NCBI GenBank assembly: GCA_001871815.1
Contig: MNVP01000042.1
Location: forward strand, 1-26,980
Direction of reading: 5' to 3'
Length of the DNA: 26,980 nucleotides
Source: Candidatus Omnitrophica bacterium CG1_02_40_15
GTDB lineage: Bacteria > Omnitrophota > Gorgyraeia > Gorgyraeales > Gorgyraeaceae
Position 1 is the first letter of the stretch. Every line of letters begins with the position of its first letter. A program made the position numbers and the translations under genes. Of the stretch, positions 1-7,653 are shown one piece after another. Under the pieces are notes generated by a model. It searched no databases. It was not told the origin of the DNA and saw only the letters and a list, made by a program, of their open reading frames with translations.

Positions 1-59
1 ACCATGAACCCGAGCGGAAACTCGACCCGCTACGAAGAGCTTAGCGAGTGGTTCATGGT
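1..59. repeat. 59-bp palindromic repeat, copy 1
   Basis: The unit has 10-bp perfect terminal inverted repeats (ACCATGAACC and GGTTCATGGT). Inside are two small potential hairpins (CGAG/CTCG and CGCTA/TAGCG), so a transcript could fold as a three-way junction. It is identical over 59 of 59 bases to the copy at 149-207. A degenerate inverted-orientation relative fills most of the spacer between them. No coding function is visible. The window begins inside or at the edge of this array, so its full extent is unknown. Confidence 0.8.
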
Positions 60-61
60 TT

Positions 62-148
62 ACCATGAACCCCCTGTACCACTCACTAAGCTATTCTTTT
101 TTTAGCCACATCTTCGTTCGGGTACAGGGCAAGCGAGCAAAATGGTTT
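62..148. repeat. Degenerate inverted copy of the 59-bp repeat with an inserted hairpin
   Basis: It begins with the same ACCATGAACC terminus. After a nine-base insertion (CCCTGTACC) it continues with ACTCACTAAGCT, which matches the reverse complement of the 3' part of the 59-bp unit with one mismatch. The inserted CCCTGTACC pairs with GGTACAGGG near 120-128, so an extra hairpin seems nested inside the old unit. The right terminus is eroded (AAATGGTTT). Confidence 0.5.
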
Positions 149-207
149 ACCATGAACCCGAGCGGAAACTCGACCCGCTACGAAGAGCTTAGCGAGTGGT
201 TCATGGT
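149..207. repeat. 59-bp palindromic repeat, copy 2, abutting tRNA-Leu
   Basis: This is an exact copy of the unit at 1-59. Its right terminus GGTTCATGGT reads on the minus strand as ACCATGAACC. Its first four bases are the discriminator base and encoded CCA of the tRNA-Leu gene, so repeat and tRNA overlap by four bases. The repeat therefore starts exactly where the mature tRNA ends. Confidence 0.8.
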
Positions 208-290
208 GCGCGGGACAGGATTTGAACCTGCAAAGGATTGCTCCCAACAGCCCCTCAAACTGTCGTGTCTGCCAATTCCACCACCCGCGC
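204..290 (-). tRNA. tRNA-Leu, anticodon GAG, CCA encoded
   Basis: Read on the minus strand, the seven-base acceptor arm GCGCGGG pairs with CCCGCGC, followed by discriminator A and an encoded CCA. The anticodon stem ACAGT/GCTGT encloses the loop TTGAGGG, giving anticodon GAG for leucine codons CUC and CUU. A long variable arm, typical of leucine tRNAs, precedes the T arm with its TTCAAAT loop. The 3' terminal ACCA overlaps the 59-bp repeat at 149-207. A good promoter lies about 80 bases upstream. Confidence 0.95.
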
Positions 291-372
291 GTTAAAATTT
301 CCTAAGAAAATTTTAATCCCGAGCGGCCTTATTTATTTTCATCGGGCCGCGAGAGGACTAAAATCTAGAGCT

Positions 373-401
373 ATTATATAAAACATAGTACTAAATATCA
401 A
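373..401 (-). promoter_or_regulatory. Sigma-70-type promoter for tRNA-Leu
   Basis: On the minus strand there is TTGATA (396-401), a 17-base spacer and a perfect TATAAT (373-378). Transcription would start near 366 and run through a GCGGCC/GGGCCGC hairpin (about 324-352) and a TTAAAATTT/AAATTTTAA hairpin (about 291-321) before the tRNA. The link to the tRNA is inferred from position and orientation. Confidence 0.6.
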
Positions 402-457
402 GTATAATTGCCCTACCTATTGTACTATTTAAATAGTCAGGTTACGTATGCTATAGG

Positions 458-617
458 CCAGGGCTGGCAGGCCTACGAAAAGACGCTCGGCCAAAAGAAA
501 TGTTGTTTGTAAATGTGGGCCTCGCTCCGTTTTGTTTTGACAGGCAGAATCTATAATAATGCAATATCCTTTGTTGCGCAAAACAAAAAGGCTTTTCTTT
601 AGGCCTGCTAGCCCTGG
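458..617. repeat. Large imperfect palindrome A (160 bp)
   Basis: The left arm starting CCAGGGCTGGCAGGCCTA and the right arm ending TAGGCCTGCTAGCCCTGG are near-perfect inverted repeats of about 28-30 bases. The interior has further short complementary patches (GTTTTGTTTTG opposite CAAAACAAAAAG). The open frame that crosses it on the minus strand shows no protein-like features. It lies next to palindrome B and helps fill the roughly 500 bp between the tRNA-Leu promoter and the acyl-CoA ligase gene. Confidence 0.65.
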
Positions 618-631
618 CTTGACTAAATATA

Positions 632-874
632 CGCAGTCCCTAGCCTTGCGAGCGAATTGAAAATTTAGCCTTTTATGAGCGTTTTGGCGGTTTATATGCC
701 ACATTTTATGAGGCGAAAAGGCTCGAAACTGTTCGAACCCTACACCATCCGCCGAAAGCGGTTGGTGTAGGGTAAGTTTTTCGAGCCCCGCCAAAACGTG
801 ATATAAAAGGCGACCCCCTCAGTATCCAGCTAATGGGTAAATTTTCATCTGAGCGAGCAAGGCTAGGGACTGCG
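632..874. repeat. Large nested palindrome B (243 bp)
   Basis: The outer arms (CGCAGTCCCTAGCCTTGC and its complement GCAAGGCTAGGGACTGCG) are perfect. Moving inwards, successive patches are also complementary: GAAAATTTA against TAAATTTTC, GCGTTTTGGCGG against CCGCCAAAACG, GGCTCGAAA against TTTCGAGCC, and a central CCCTACACC/GGTGTAGGG hairpin with a GAAA-containing loop at about 755. The whole segment could extrude as one long, bulged cruciform. No gene is supported within it. Confidence 0.7.
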
Positions 875-928
875 TAAAGTGTCACCTATTGAAAGTATTA
901 CAAATCGTCTTACCTATCTTCTTTATCT

Positions 929-2473
929 CTACCTTAACTGCCTTTTGAGTATTTTCCCAGTAGCTGTCTTAGGAAAAGTCTGCTTAAATTCTACAAATTT
1001 AGGAATTTTAAATAAAGCCAGATTTTTTCTTAGATATTTAATAACCTCTGATTCGCTGAGTGTTTCATTTTCTTTTAAAATAATAAATGCCTTTGGCACC
1101 TCTCCTTTAAACTTATCAGTTATGCCTACAACTGCCGCTTCTTTAATCTTAGGATGTTTTAGCAAAACCTTTTCTATTTCTACTGGATAAACATTAAAGC
1201 CCCGCACATTGATCATGTCCTTTTTTCTATCTACAATATAAATATATCCATCTTCATCAAGCTTGGCTATATCGCCTGTATAAAGCCAATCATCTTTTAT
1301 GGCTTCTTTTGTTTCAGTATCGTTATTAAAATACCCTTTCATTACATTATCTCCCTTAACCAGAAGCTCGCCTATCTCATTACAAGCTAACTGGTTATTC
1401 TTGTCATCAACTATTTTTACTTCTACGCCCTTAATAGGCAAACCCACTGAACCAGGTTTTCTTATTCCACGCGCTGGATTCAATGATACCACAGGCGAAG
1501 CTTCTGTTAATCCATACCCTTCCACAAGAGGAACTCTAAATTTATTTTCAAAAGCCTTTAAAACCTCTGTTGGTAATGCCGCTGCGCCTGAAATGCAGAG
1601 TTTAATAGGGTCTATAAGCTTAAGGACTCTGGAAGTAAACACATGAGGTATCTCCATATGAGCTAAGATATTAAATATGGCAGGTATGCCGATAAATACA
1701 GTGATTTTCTTTTTTATTACATTCCTGATAACCCTGCGAAAAGGCCTTACGTGCTCGATTATAGTAATGCTAGCCCCCACTGCAAGCGGCAGAAGAATAC
1801 AGACAGTGAAAGCAAAAGAGTGAAACATGGGCAAGACGCAAATAAAGTTATCTTTTTCAGATATATCTATTCTGGATATACAACTCTCAATATTGGAGAG
1901 AAAATTTTTATGAGTAAGCATTGCGCCTTTAGGGTTGCCGGTTGTGCCAGAGGTATAAAGTATGGAGGCGGTTTTATCTGGTTTTATCAAAACATCTTCT
2001 TTTTTTATAATACTTCTCTCTATTATTTCATAAAAATTAAAAGTATTTGGGGCTAAGCCATCTATAATAACTGTATATTTCAAATCAGGAAATTTCATCT
2101 TCGCTGAGCTTATAATATCTAGATTTGCGACTGAGCTTATAATAAGCTTTGCGCCGGAATCCTTTAAAATAAACCCAAGTTCCTCCTCTTTTAGCATATT
2201 ATTTATAGGCACGCAGATTGCCTCTATATTAATAATGGCAAAATAACTAGCTACAAATTCCGGGGTATTATGTAAAAATAATGCTACCCTGTCTTTCTTT
2301 TTAATACCAAGGTTTTTCAGGCCCTGGCCCAATCTGCCGGCTGTGTAGTATAATTCTTTATAACTAATCTTTTTATCTAAAAAAAATAAAGCGGTTTTAT
2401 CAGGAAAACTCTCTGCGCTTTTTTCAAACATCATTGTTAAATTTTCAGCTAACCTATCTCTCATATTTTTCAT
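929..2473 (-). CDS. Long-chain-fatty-acid-CoA ligase-like AMP-forming synthetase
   Basis: This 514-aa protein belongs to the ANL (acyl-CoA synthetase/luciferase) superfamily. It would activate a carboxylic acid with ATP to an acyl-AMP and transfer it to CoA in the cytoplasm. The P-loop-like motif YTSGTTGNPKG is at about residues 173-183, GYGLTE at 319-324, YTGD at 398-401, the hinge and adenylate-binding stretch DRKKDMINVRGFNVYP at 415-430, and the catalytic-lysine motif near the C terminus (TATGKILKR). The length matches FadD-type ligases. The substrate cannot be read from sequence. Its start overlaps the 3' end of cstA by 20 bp, so the two are probably cotranscribed and translationally coupled. 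A second in-frame ATG lies three codons in. No obvious terminator follows. Confidence 0.9.
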   Translation of the reverse strand: MKNMRDRLAENLTMMFEKSAESFPDKTALFFLDKKISYKELYYTAGRLGQGLKNLGIKKKDRVALFLHNTPEFVASYFAIINIEAICVPINNMLKEEELGFILKDSGAKLIISSVANLDIISSAKMKFPDLKYTVIIDGLAPNTFNFYEIIERSIIKKEDVLIKPDKTASILYTSGTTGNPKGAMLTHKNFLSNIESCISRIDISEKDNFICVLPMFHSFAFTVCILLPLAVGASITIIEHVRPFRRVIRNVIKKKITVFIGIPAIFNILAHMEIPHVFTSRVLKLIDPIKLCISGAAALPTEVLKAFENKFRVPLVEGYGLTEASPVVSLNPARGIRKPGSVGLPIKGVEVKIVDDKNNQLACNEIGELLVKGDNVMKGYFNNDTETKEAIKDDWLYTGDIAKLDEDGYIYIVDRKKDMINVRGFNVYPVEIEKVLLKHPKIKEAAVVGITDKFKGEVPKAFIILKENETLSESEVIKYLRKNLALFKIPKFVEFKQTFPKTATGKILKRQLR

Positions 2474-4223
2474 ACTGCGGTTTACGCTTGGGGAAGATGT
2501 GGCTGCTTAATTTGTTTACAGCCAAAAAGATCACTCCGACAGATAATAAAATAAGCAGAATTGCGGTTATAGCCAGCGGAAAATTACGTTCTGGTATGTA
2601 CTGTTTGGTCAACATCTCCCAGAGTGAATAAAGAGTAGTTGCCATCATAAATATAGCCGGCAAAGTAGTAAAAGAGCTGGACTTTTTGCGCTTGGCCAGC
2701 CATACAGAGACTACGATCAAACTCAATGCTGCCAGAAGCTGGTTTGCCGAACCAAAAATCGGCCAGATCTGCTTGAAAGTGTTAGAGTAGCATAAAAGCA
2801 GCATAAGCCCGGCAGAAATAGAGGCATTAAAAATATACGACTTAAATATTTTCGGCGGTTTTGTCATGATAATTGCCCAGAGTTCTTCAAATAAATAACG
2901 GTTAAGCCTTACTGCCGTATCAATCGTAGTGATTATAAACCCTTCTATCATTAAAATTCCAAAAACTGTCCCGCCTGCTATAGGGAGTCCAAAAGATTTG
3001 TTTAGCAGCATGCCCATTGCTAATGAAAATGCCAGGATAGGATTACCTGTTGCGCCTTTTGCTATAGGATTGACAATACTATTGTAAGTGGCAAAATCCA
3101 ATCCGCCTGCCACTGTCAAGATTACCAACACAGCCAGAATTGATTCCAGGATCATCCCGCCGTAACCTACTATTTTGGCGTCAGATTCCCTGGATATCTG
3201 CTTGGAAATAGTCCCTCCGACAACCAGGGTATGAAATCCTGATACCGCGCCGCAGGCAACAGTAATAAAAAGAAACGGCCATATTGGCCCTAAAATATTT
3301 ACACCATTAGCGATATTAAAAGCTGGCGCCTGAAGTTTCACGCCAAGGAGGCCTCCTGCGATTATCCCTGCAAACAAAAAACAAATCCCTAGATAAAGCA
3401 GGAAAGAATTTATAAAATCACGCGGCTGTAAAAGCACCCATACTGGAATACCAGCTGTCATGATCACGTAAAATGTAATCAGTATCATCCATACGTTAGG
3501 ATTAAGCGTTACTGGGAAAATAACTCCCATGATTATAGAAAATATCCCTATAATTAAAGCAAAAAGTCCGACCAGTGTTACATTACGTTGTCTTTTATAA
3601 AGAAGGTATCCGATTAATGGGGCGCATAAGGTCATGATGATTACTGAGGTGGAGGCAATACCGCCGATGCGGGCTTTGAGTATGCCGTCGGAATCAACTA
3701 TTGTTTTTAGTATAGTTTCTCCAGGCGCAACTTTCATTGATTCCAAAGGCACCAGCGATGTCAGGGATATAACAGTAAGGCGTAAAAAAGCAGAGGTGAC
3801 ATAAAGAAGCATTACAATGGTAAATGAGATTAGCAGAAAAAAACCAAACCTGCCTAATGTACGGTTACCTACTTCTGCAATAGAATGGCCTTTTTCCCTG
3901 ATGCTGATAAAAAGAGCAGTATAATCATGGACCGCTCCGATAAATACAGTCCCTAAAACAACCCATAACCATACTGGTGCATAACCAAATATAAGGGCGA
4001 CTGTCGGCCCAATAATCGGGCCTGCTCCTGCTATTGAGGCAAAATGATGAGAAAAAACCACTCCTAGTTTAGTTGGGATATAGTCAACGTCGTCTTTCAT
4101 GGCAACAGCAGGGGTTGGCGTTCTATTGTTTTCATCAAATACCCTGGAGATGAATCTGCCATAAAACCGGTATGCCAGGAAATAGATAGGCAGGGAAAAT
4201 ATAAGTAATAACCCTATATTCAT
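2454..4223 (-). CDS. cstA: Carbon starvation protein CstA family transporter
   Basis: A polytopic inner-membrane protein of about 589 aa with many hydrophobic segments. The conserved CstA signature HHFASIAGAGPIIGPTVAL lies near the N terminus, followed by the conserved WLWVVLGTVFIGAVHDY region. Family members carry out peptide or pyruvate uptake; which substrate applies here is unknown. The ATG at 4223 (MNIGLLLIFSLPIYF) is preferred because the open frame further upstream is encoded by a palindromic repeat (4247-4300). No strong Shine-Dalgarno sequence precedes it. The 3' end overlaps the acyl-CoA ligase start, suggesting one operon. Family identity is secure; substrate and exact start are not. 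Confidence 0.9.
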   Translation of the reverse strand: MNIGLLLIFSLPIYFLAYRFYGRFISRVFDENNRTPTPAVAMKDDVDYIPTKLGVVFSHHFASIAGAGPIIGPTVALIFGYAPVWLWVVLGTVFIGAVHDYTALFISIREKGHSIAEVGNRTLGRFGFFLLISFTIVMLLYVTSAFLRLTVISLTSLVPLESMKVAPGETILKTIVDSDGILKARIGGIASTSVIIMTLCAPLIGYLLYKRQRNVTLVGLFALIIGIFSIIMGVIFPVTLNPNVWMILITFYVIMTAGIPVWVLLQPRDFINSFLLYLGICFLFAGIIAGGLLGVKLQAPAFNIANGVNILGPIWPFLFITVACGAVSGFHTLVVGGTISKQISRESDAKIVGYGGMILESILAVLVILTVAGGLDFATYNSIVNPIAKGATGNPILAFSLAMGMLLNKSFGLPIAGGTVFGILMIEGFIITTIDTAVRLNRYLFEELWAIIMTKPPKIFKSYIFNASISAGLMLLLCYSNTFKQIWPIFGSANQLLAALSLIVVSVWLAKRKKSSSFTTLPAIFMMATTLYSLWEMLTKQYIPERNFPLAITAILLILLSVGVIFLAVNKLSSHIFPKRKPQYEKYER

Positions 4224-4242
4224 AAGATGTATTGTCGCCGCT

Positions 4243-4308
4243 GAATTTTGCCCCGCCCTTTTGAATAGCAGGCTGAAAAAATTGCTAAAAGGGCGGGACA
4301 AAATTGGC
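4243..4308. repeat. Palindromic repeat upstream of cstA
   Basis: An outer AATTTTG/CAAAATT pair encloses a hairpin with arms CCCGCCCTTTT and AAAAGGGCGGG. The interior (GAATAGCAGGCTGAAAAAATTGC) closely resembles the middle hairpin of the modular elements at 12609-12670 and 15807-15869. It extends the cstA open frame artificially upstream. Confidence 0.75.
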
Positions 4309-4325
4309 TAAGGAATTCAACCTCT

Positions 4326-4362
4326 AACTTTACAAATTATGCCTGGAACGAATTGTAAAGTT
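4326..4362. repeat. Short hairpin between the pilin-like gene and cstA
   Basis: AACTTTACAAATT pairs with AATTGTAAAGTT around a short loop. It is not followed by a T-run on the minus strand, the strand of both neighbours, so a terminator role is not supported. Confidence 0.5.
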
Positions 4363-4424
4363 AAGACAAAAAAACGTATAGCTCTTACTAAACCCTGCTA
4401 CACGTTGTTAAAAATGCATTCTCA

Positions 4425-4901
4425 TTAAAACGGCGGCGCCCATTTACCCTTGGAAGCAGGCTGCCATTTTACATGGCCGCCTACAAACAATACATTACCG
4501 CCTTGGCCTTTATGATTCTCAGCTTTATCGCAGGCTATAGCTTCGCCCGAATCAGCTGACTCTGTAAGCCCTGTCTTATACGCGTAATCCCCGCTGTCAG
4601 CATTATTAGGTATACCTGTAGGCGCTGACGGACATTTAAAAATCTCAAGGCTATCAAGATAACCCCCGTCTACAAGTTCCTGGAGCGTCTTTGGGAACCT
4701 CTCCATATTATCTGTGGCATATAAATGCAATGCTATGCTTATTTGCTTTAAATTATTCATGCAGCTTGTGCGTCTAGCTCTTTCCCTTGCCTGGCCTACT
4801 GCCGGCAGAAGCATGCCTGCCAATATGCCTATAATAGCTATTACAACTAAGAGTTCTATAAGAGTAAAGCCCTGTTTTTTCAAGTTTAGCCTCCCCCTCA
4901 T
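4425..4901 (-). CDS. Type IV pilin-like protein with prepilin N terminus
   Basis: A secreted or surface pseudopilin-like protein of about 158 aa. It has a class III (prepilin peptidase) signal, KKQG followed by FTLIELLVVIAIIGILAGM, then ARERARRTSCMNNLKQIS, as in the DUF1559-like pseudopilins common in planctomycete-related and Omnitrophota genomes. The C-terminal VLFVGGHVKWQ resembles the H-X9-DG motif (usually FvDGHV), here with GG in place of DG. Two starts are plausible: ATG at 4901 behind AGAAGG, or TTG at 4883 with an excellent GGGAGG six bases upstream, which would give a canonical five-residue leader (MKKQG). The longer open frame further upstream is repeat DNA. No pilus assembly genes are nearby, so its role is unknown. 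Confidence 0.8.
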   Translation of the reverse strand: MRGRLNLKKQGFTLIELLVVIAIIGILAGMLLPAVGQARERARRTSCMNNLKQISIALHLYATDNMERFPKTLQELVDGGYLDSLEIFKCPSAPTGIPNNADSGDYAYKTGLTESADSGEAIACDKAENHKGQGGNVLFVGGHVKWQPASKGKWAPPF

Positions 4902-4940
4902 TCTAACCTTCTCCCATAAACCCGGATTTTGCAATAGCAA

Positions 4941-5036
4941 AATCCGCCCGAAGGGCCGACAGATTAAATCCGATAGGATTTAATCTTGCTCGTCGGGGTA
5001 ATCCCAAACAAATTTCTAATGCAAAATTTGGGATAA
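4941..5036. repeat. Two adjacent palindromic repeats between coaB and the pilin-like gene
   Basis: The first is a composite hairpin: CCGAC/GTCGG outside, AGATTAAATCC/GGATTTAATCT inside. The second is ATCCCAAA/TTTGGGAT with internal CAAATTT/AAATTTG complementarity. A further short hairpin (CGGATTTTG/CAAAATCCG) lies at about 4922-4948. They resemble other gene-junction repeats in the window, and I see no gene here. Confidence 0.65.
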
Positions 5037-5051
5037 ATGGGAGAAAGAATA

Positions 5052-5696
5052 TTAGCGATTATATATTTCATACCATAACTGTTCTATTTTGTCAAGCAAA
5101 ACATGGCTGATAAAAGTCTTGTTTTTAGCTTTTAAAGACACAATATTTTTAAACCTATCAATTATAACAACATCTAACTTATTGTTATCAAAAGGGTTAT
5201 GGTGTTTTGTTAAAATATTTGCTACTATAAGGTCAAGGTTTTTATGTTTTAATTTTAAATATGCGTTTTTTACCAGATCTTCTGTTTCTAAGCTAAATCC
5301 TACAAATAAGTTACGTTTATGAAATTTGCTTAAGTTCCGCAATATATCTTTATTCGGCATTAACTCTATTGTTAAATTTTTACTTCTTTTTATTTTTCTA
5401 TTAAAAAGGTGCTTTGGCCTAAAATCGCTTACAGCAGCGCACATAATCAAACAATCCGCATGGCGCATATTTTTTTTGAGCTTTTTTAATAAATCATCCG
5501 CTGTTTTTATAAAAATAATTTTATCTGCTCTGGGCGGGATAAGATTTGTAGGGCCGCTTATGAGAGTGACTTTATGTTCTCTTTTAAGCGCAACTTCAGC
5601 TATTTTATACCCCATATAGCCAGTAGACCTGTTTGAAATAAATCTCACAGGGTCTATGGGTTCCTGGGTTGGGCCTGCGGTAACTATGATTCTAAT
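5052..5696 (-). CDS. coaB: Phosphopantothenate-cysteine ligase, stand-alone CoaB, probable ATT start
   Basis: CoaB couples 4'-phosphopantothenate to cysteine with a nucleotide triphosphate, in CoA synthesis. The protein shows VTAGPTQEPIDPVRFISN (nucleotide-binding N terminus), CAAVSDFRP, KIKRSK, VGFSLET and NLDLIVAN, and FDNNK, all in the order of the CoaB half of bacterial CoaBC. An annotation starting at the first GTG (5648) would cut off the conserved glycine-rich VTAGPT strand. In frame upstream there is no ATG, GTG or TTG before a stop codon. An ATT at 5694-5696 lies eight bases after AGGAG, so I place the start there (214 aa). The CoaC partner is encoded upstream at 7650-8192, with PEPCK between. 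The assignment is firm; the ATT start is inferred. Confidence 0.85.
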   Translation of the reverse strand: MRIIVTAGPTQEPIDPVRFISNRSTGYMGYKIAEVALKREHKVTLISGPTNLIPPRADKIIFIKTADDLLKKLKKNMRHADCLIMCAAVSDFRPKHLFNRKIKRSKNLTIELMPNKDILRNLSKFHKRNLFVGFSLETEDLVKNAYLKLKHKNLDLIVANILTKHHNPFDNNKLDVVIIDRFKNIVSLKAKNKTFISHVLLDKIEQLWYEIYNR

Positions 5697-5775
5697 AAAT
5701 CTTTCTCCTATTTAACCCGTTGAGTTCAAGTTGCTAATGCAAAAAATCTTAGTTTATAATAAACGGTTGTATATT

Positions 5776-7653
5776 TCAAAACACATCTGGGACAGGATAG
5801 CCGCCATTTTCTTTTCTACAATCTTCGAGCCGCTGCCTCTGGTCTTCAAGGGTTTTCATTAAGATGTGCGGGGCATCAAATACTTTTGTGTGATAGATTT
5901 TTTTAATCCTGTCTATTTTCGCTATGCATTCAGGTATGCGTAATTTAAACTGCTCATTATAATCTTCTCTCGAGTAATCCTTGCCAAAGACATCCTTAAA
6001 GAGAAACTTTAAGTCATCGTATCTGGGCATATAACCTATGGGCGTTTTTATGCCGCCTATCTCTCCATGCACACGCAGTTCCATCCATTTTAACCAAACG
6101 TGCTTGTCCTTAACGCCGTTGAGATATTTACCGTTTTCCCCCCGCAGAAAATAATTAACATGAAATATAAGCGGGGGATTTTTAACGCCTTGCGCTATAT
6201 CTAAGTTATTCTGTATATACCTGCCTATCGGTATAGAAAGAAAATCAAGGTTCGCCATGAGATTAAACTTTCTAACCCCCTCTTCGCCAAGCGTGGCTGC
6301 TGTTGTCTCTGATTCTATCATGGCTGCCTGGCCAAGTATGCCATGAGCCCAATCAAATGATTGTATAACAGGCACGCTCGTATCCGAATCCCTCCCTCCA
6401 TAAATAACCCCGCCTATTTCAACCCCTTTAGGGTTTTCGAGATTCTCGTCGCAGTTTTTCAAGTCTTTTAATCTTATTGTATACCGGGCGTTTTTATGCG
6501 CATAAAGTATTTTGTTCCCATCCGGGCCCTTTTTGCCAGGCAGCCATTCTCCTCCAAAATTCACGCCTTTCTTGGGTTCAGGCCTAGCATCACCAAGCCA
6601 TCGTGGATTATTGCTTTCGTCCACAAGTATGTTTGAAAAAATAACCTCTCCTGGCGCTGTAAGAGCTTCAAATATAGCCGGGTCGTTTTTTTCGCTCACA
6701 TCCTGGATAATACCAAATATTCCTCTCTCTACATTGACAGCTGCTATCTTGCCATCTAAATTTTTTAAATAAGCAATATCGTCGCCTATAATCTTTTCGC
6801 CCTCGAGCATCGCAGTCGCAGTCTTACCGCAGGCAGACGGAAAAGATCCTGTAAAATATGTAATCCGCTTTTTTTGCCGGCCGTAAACACCCATAATAAA
6901 CATGTGTTCTGTAAGCCACCCTTCTTCAGACGCGCGTTTAATAGCCAGCCTCATCGCAAGTTTTTTAAGGCCGACGGCATTCCCCGCGTATTGAGTGTTA
7001 AAGCTAAACACTATCTCATTTTGAAGATCTATGTATACGCGCCGCTTTTCAAAATTTTTGCTCACGCCCTTGTCCAATTCGCCTGCTGAATGCACAAAAC
7101 GGAAAAAATTGCCAGAACCCTTGAGGTTCATAAACTGCCCATAGCCACTCCTGTAAAGTATATCCTCTGAATGGGCCACATAGCTTGAATCTGTTATCTG
7201 AACAGCCGATATAGAAAATTCTGAACCAGTAGGCCCCAGGCAATAAAAGCAAATGTACATCTCTTTGCCTTTCATGGCATTCTCAAATAATTTATGTATC
7301 TCCTTGATGCCCTTTTCCCTGTCAACTGACATTATGTCAGAACCGAAGACTTCGTCAGGCCTTAAAAGATACCTGGTAGAGCCCTTATCTCTGCCCTGGT
7401 CAAAATAGCCGTCGAAATGCGCTGTATGGCCTTCTACAACAAGAGGCCTCTCTTCTTTATTCTCTAATGTTTTTTTGCGTATATGTTCTGCATCTTTCAT
7501 GGAATCCGTGCGCACAAATATTGAATCAGGGTTAAACAACTCCGCGTATTTGGCCGCAAATTTCATAAGCTTATCGTTTGCGAGTTTCTCAAGTTTTTTA
7601 TAATTCTCCTGCCCGCATTTTTCTTTAAGCAAATTTATGTTCATTGTTGTCAT
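5776..7653 (-). CDS. pckG: Phosphoenolpyruvate carboxykinase (GTP)
   Basis: A 625-aa cytosolic enzyme that interconverts oxaloacetate plus GTP with phosphoenolpyruvate, GDP and CO2. It shows the GTP-class phosphate-binding loop FPSACGKT at residues 271-278, with the family's reactive cysteine (C275), followed by the metal/kinase-2 stretch GEKIIGDDIAYLKN and, further on, WLPGKKGPDG. The length is typical of the GTP family rather than the ATP family (about 530 aa). Its ATG overlaps the coaC stop by four bases (ATGA), so translation is probably coupled. This places a central-carbon enzyme inside a split CoA-synthesis pair. A second Met four codons in is an alternative start. Confidence 0.96.
   Translation of the reverse strand: MTTMNINLLKEKCGQENYKKLEKLANDKLMKFAAKYAELFNPDSIFVRTDSMKDAEHIRKKTLENKEERPLVVEGHTAHFDGYFDQGRDKGSTRYLLRPDEVFGSDIMSVDREKGIKEIHKLFENAMKGKEMYICFYCLGPTGSEFSISAVQITDSSYVAHSEDILYRSGYGQFMNLKGSGNFFRFVHSAGELDKGVSKNFEKRRVYIDLQNEIVFSFNTQYAGNAVGLKKLAMRLAIKRASEEGWLTEHMFIMGVYGRQKKRITYFTGSFPSACGKTATAMLEGEKIIGDDIAYLKNLDGKIAAVNVERGIFGIIQDVSEKNDPAIFEALTAPGEVIFSNILVDESNNPRWLGDARPEPKKGVNFGGEWLPGKKGPDGNKILYAHKNARYTIRLKDLKNCDENLENPKGVEIGGVIYGGRDSDTSVPVIQSFDWAHGILGQAAMIESETTAATLGEEGVRKFNLMANLDFLSIPIGRYIQNNLDIAQGVKNPPLIFHVNYFLRGENGKYLNGVKDKHVWLKWMELRVHGEIGGIKTPIGYMPRYDDLKFLFKDVFGKDYSREDYNEQFKLRIPECIAKIDRIKKIYHTKVFDAPHILMKTLEDQRQRLEDCRKENGGYPVPDVF

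Noticed and set aside
1..207. Possible CRISPR array from repeated 59-bp units
   Set aside because: Only two exact units are present, they are palindromic over their full length, the spacer is itself a degenerate copy, and there are no cas genes.
65..295. 76-codon plus-strand open frame
   Set aside because: It overlaps repeats and the tRNA-Leu gene on the opposite strand and has no protein features.
429..794. 121-codon minus-strand open frame before the acyl-CoA ligase gene
   Set aside because: It is composed almost wholly of two large palindromes and has no recognisable domain or ribosome binding site.
4326..4362. Hairpin downstream of the pilin-like gene as a terminator
   Set aside because: The stem is AT-rich and no T-run follows on the minus strand, the coding strand of both neighbours.
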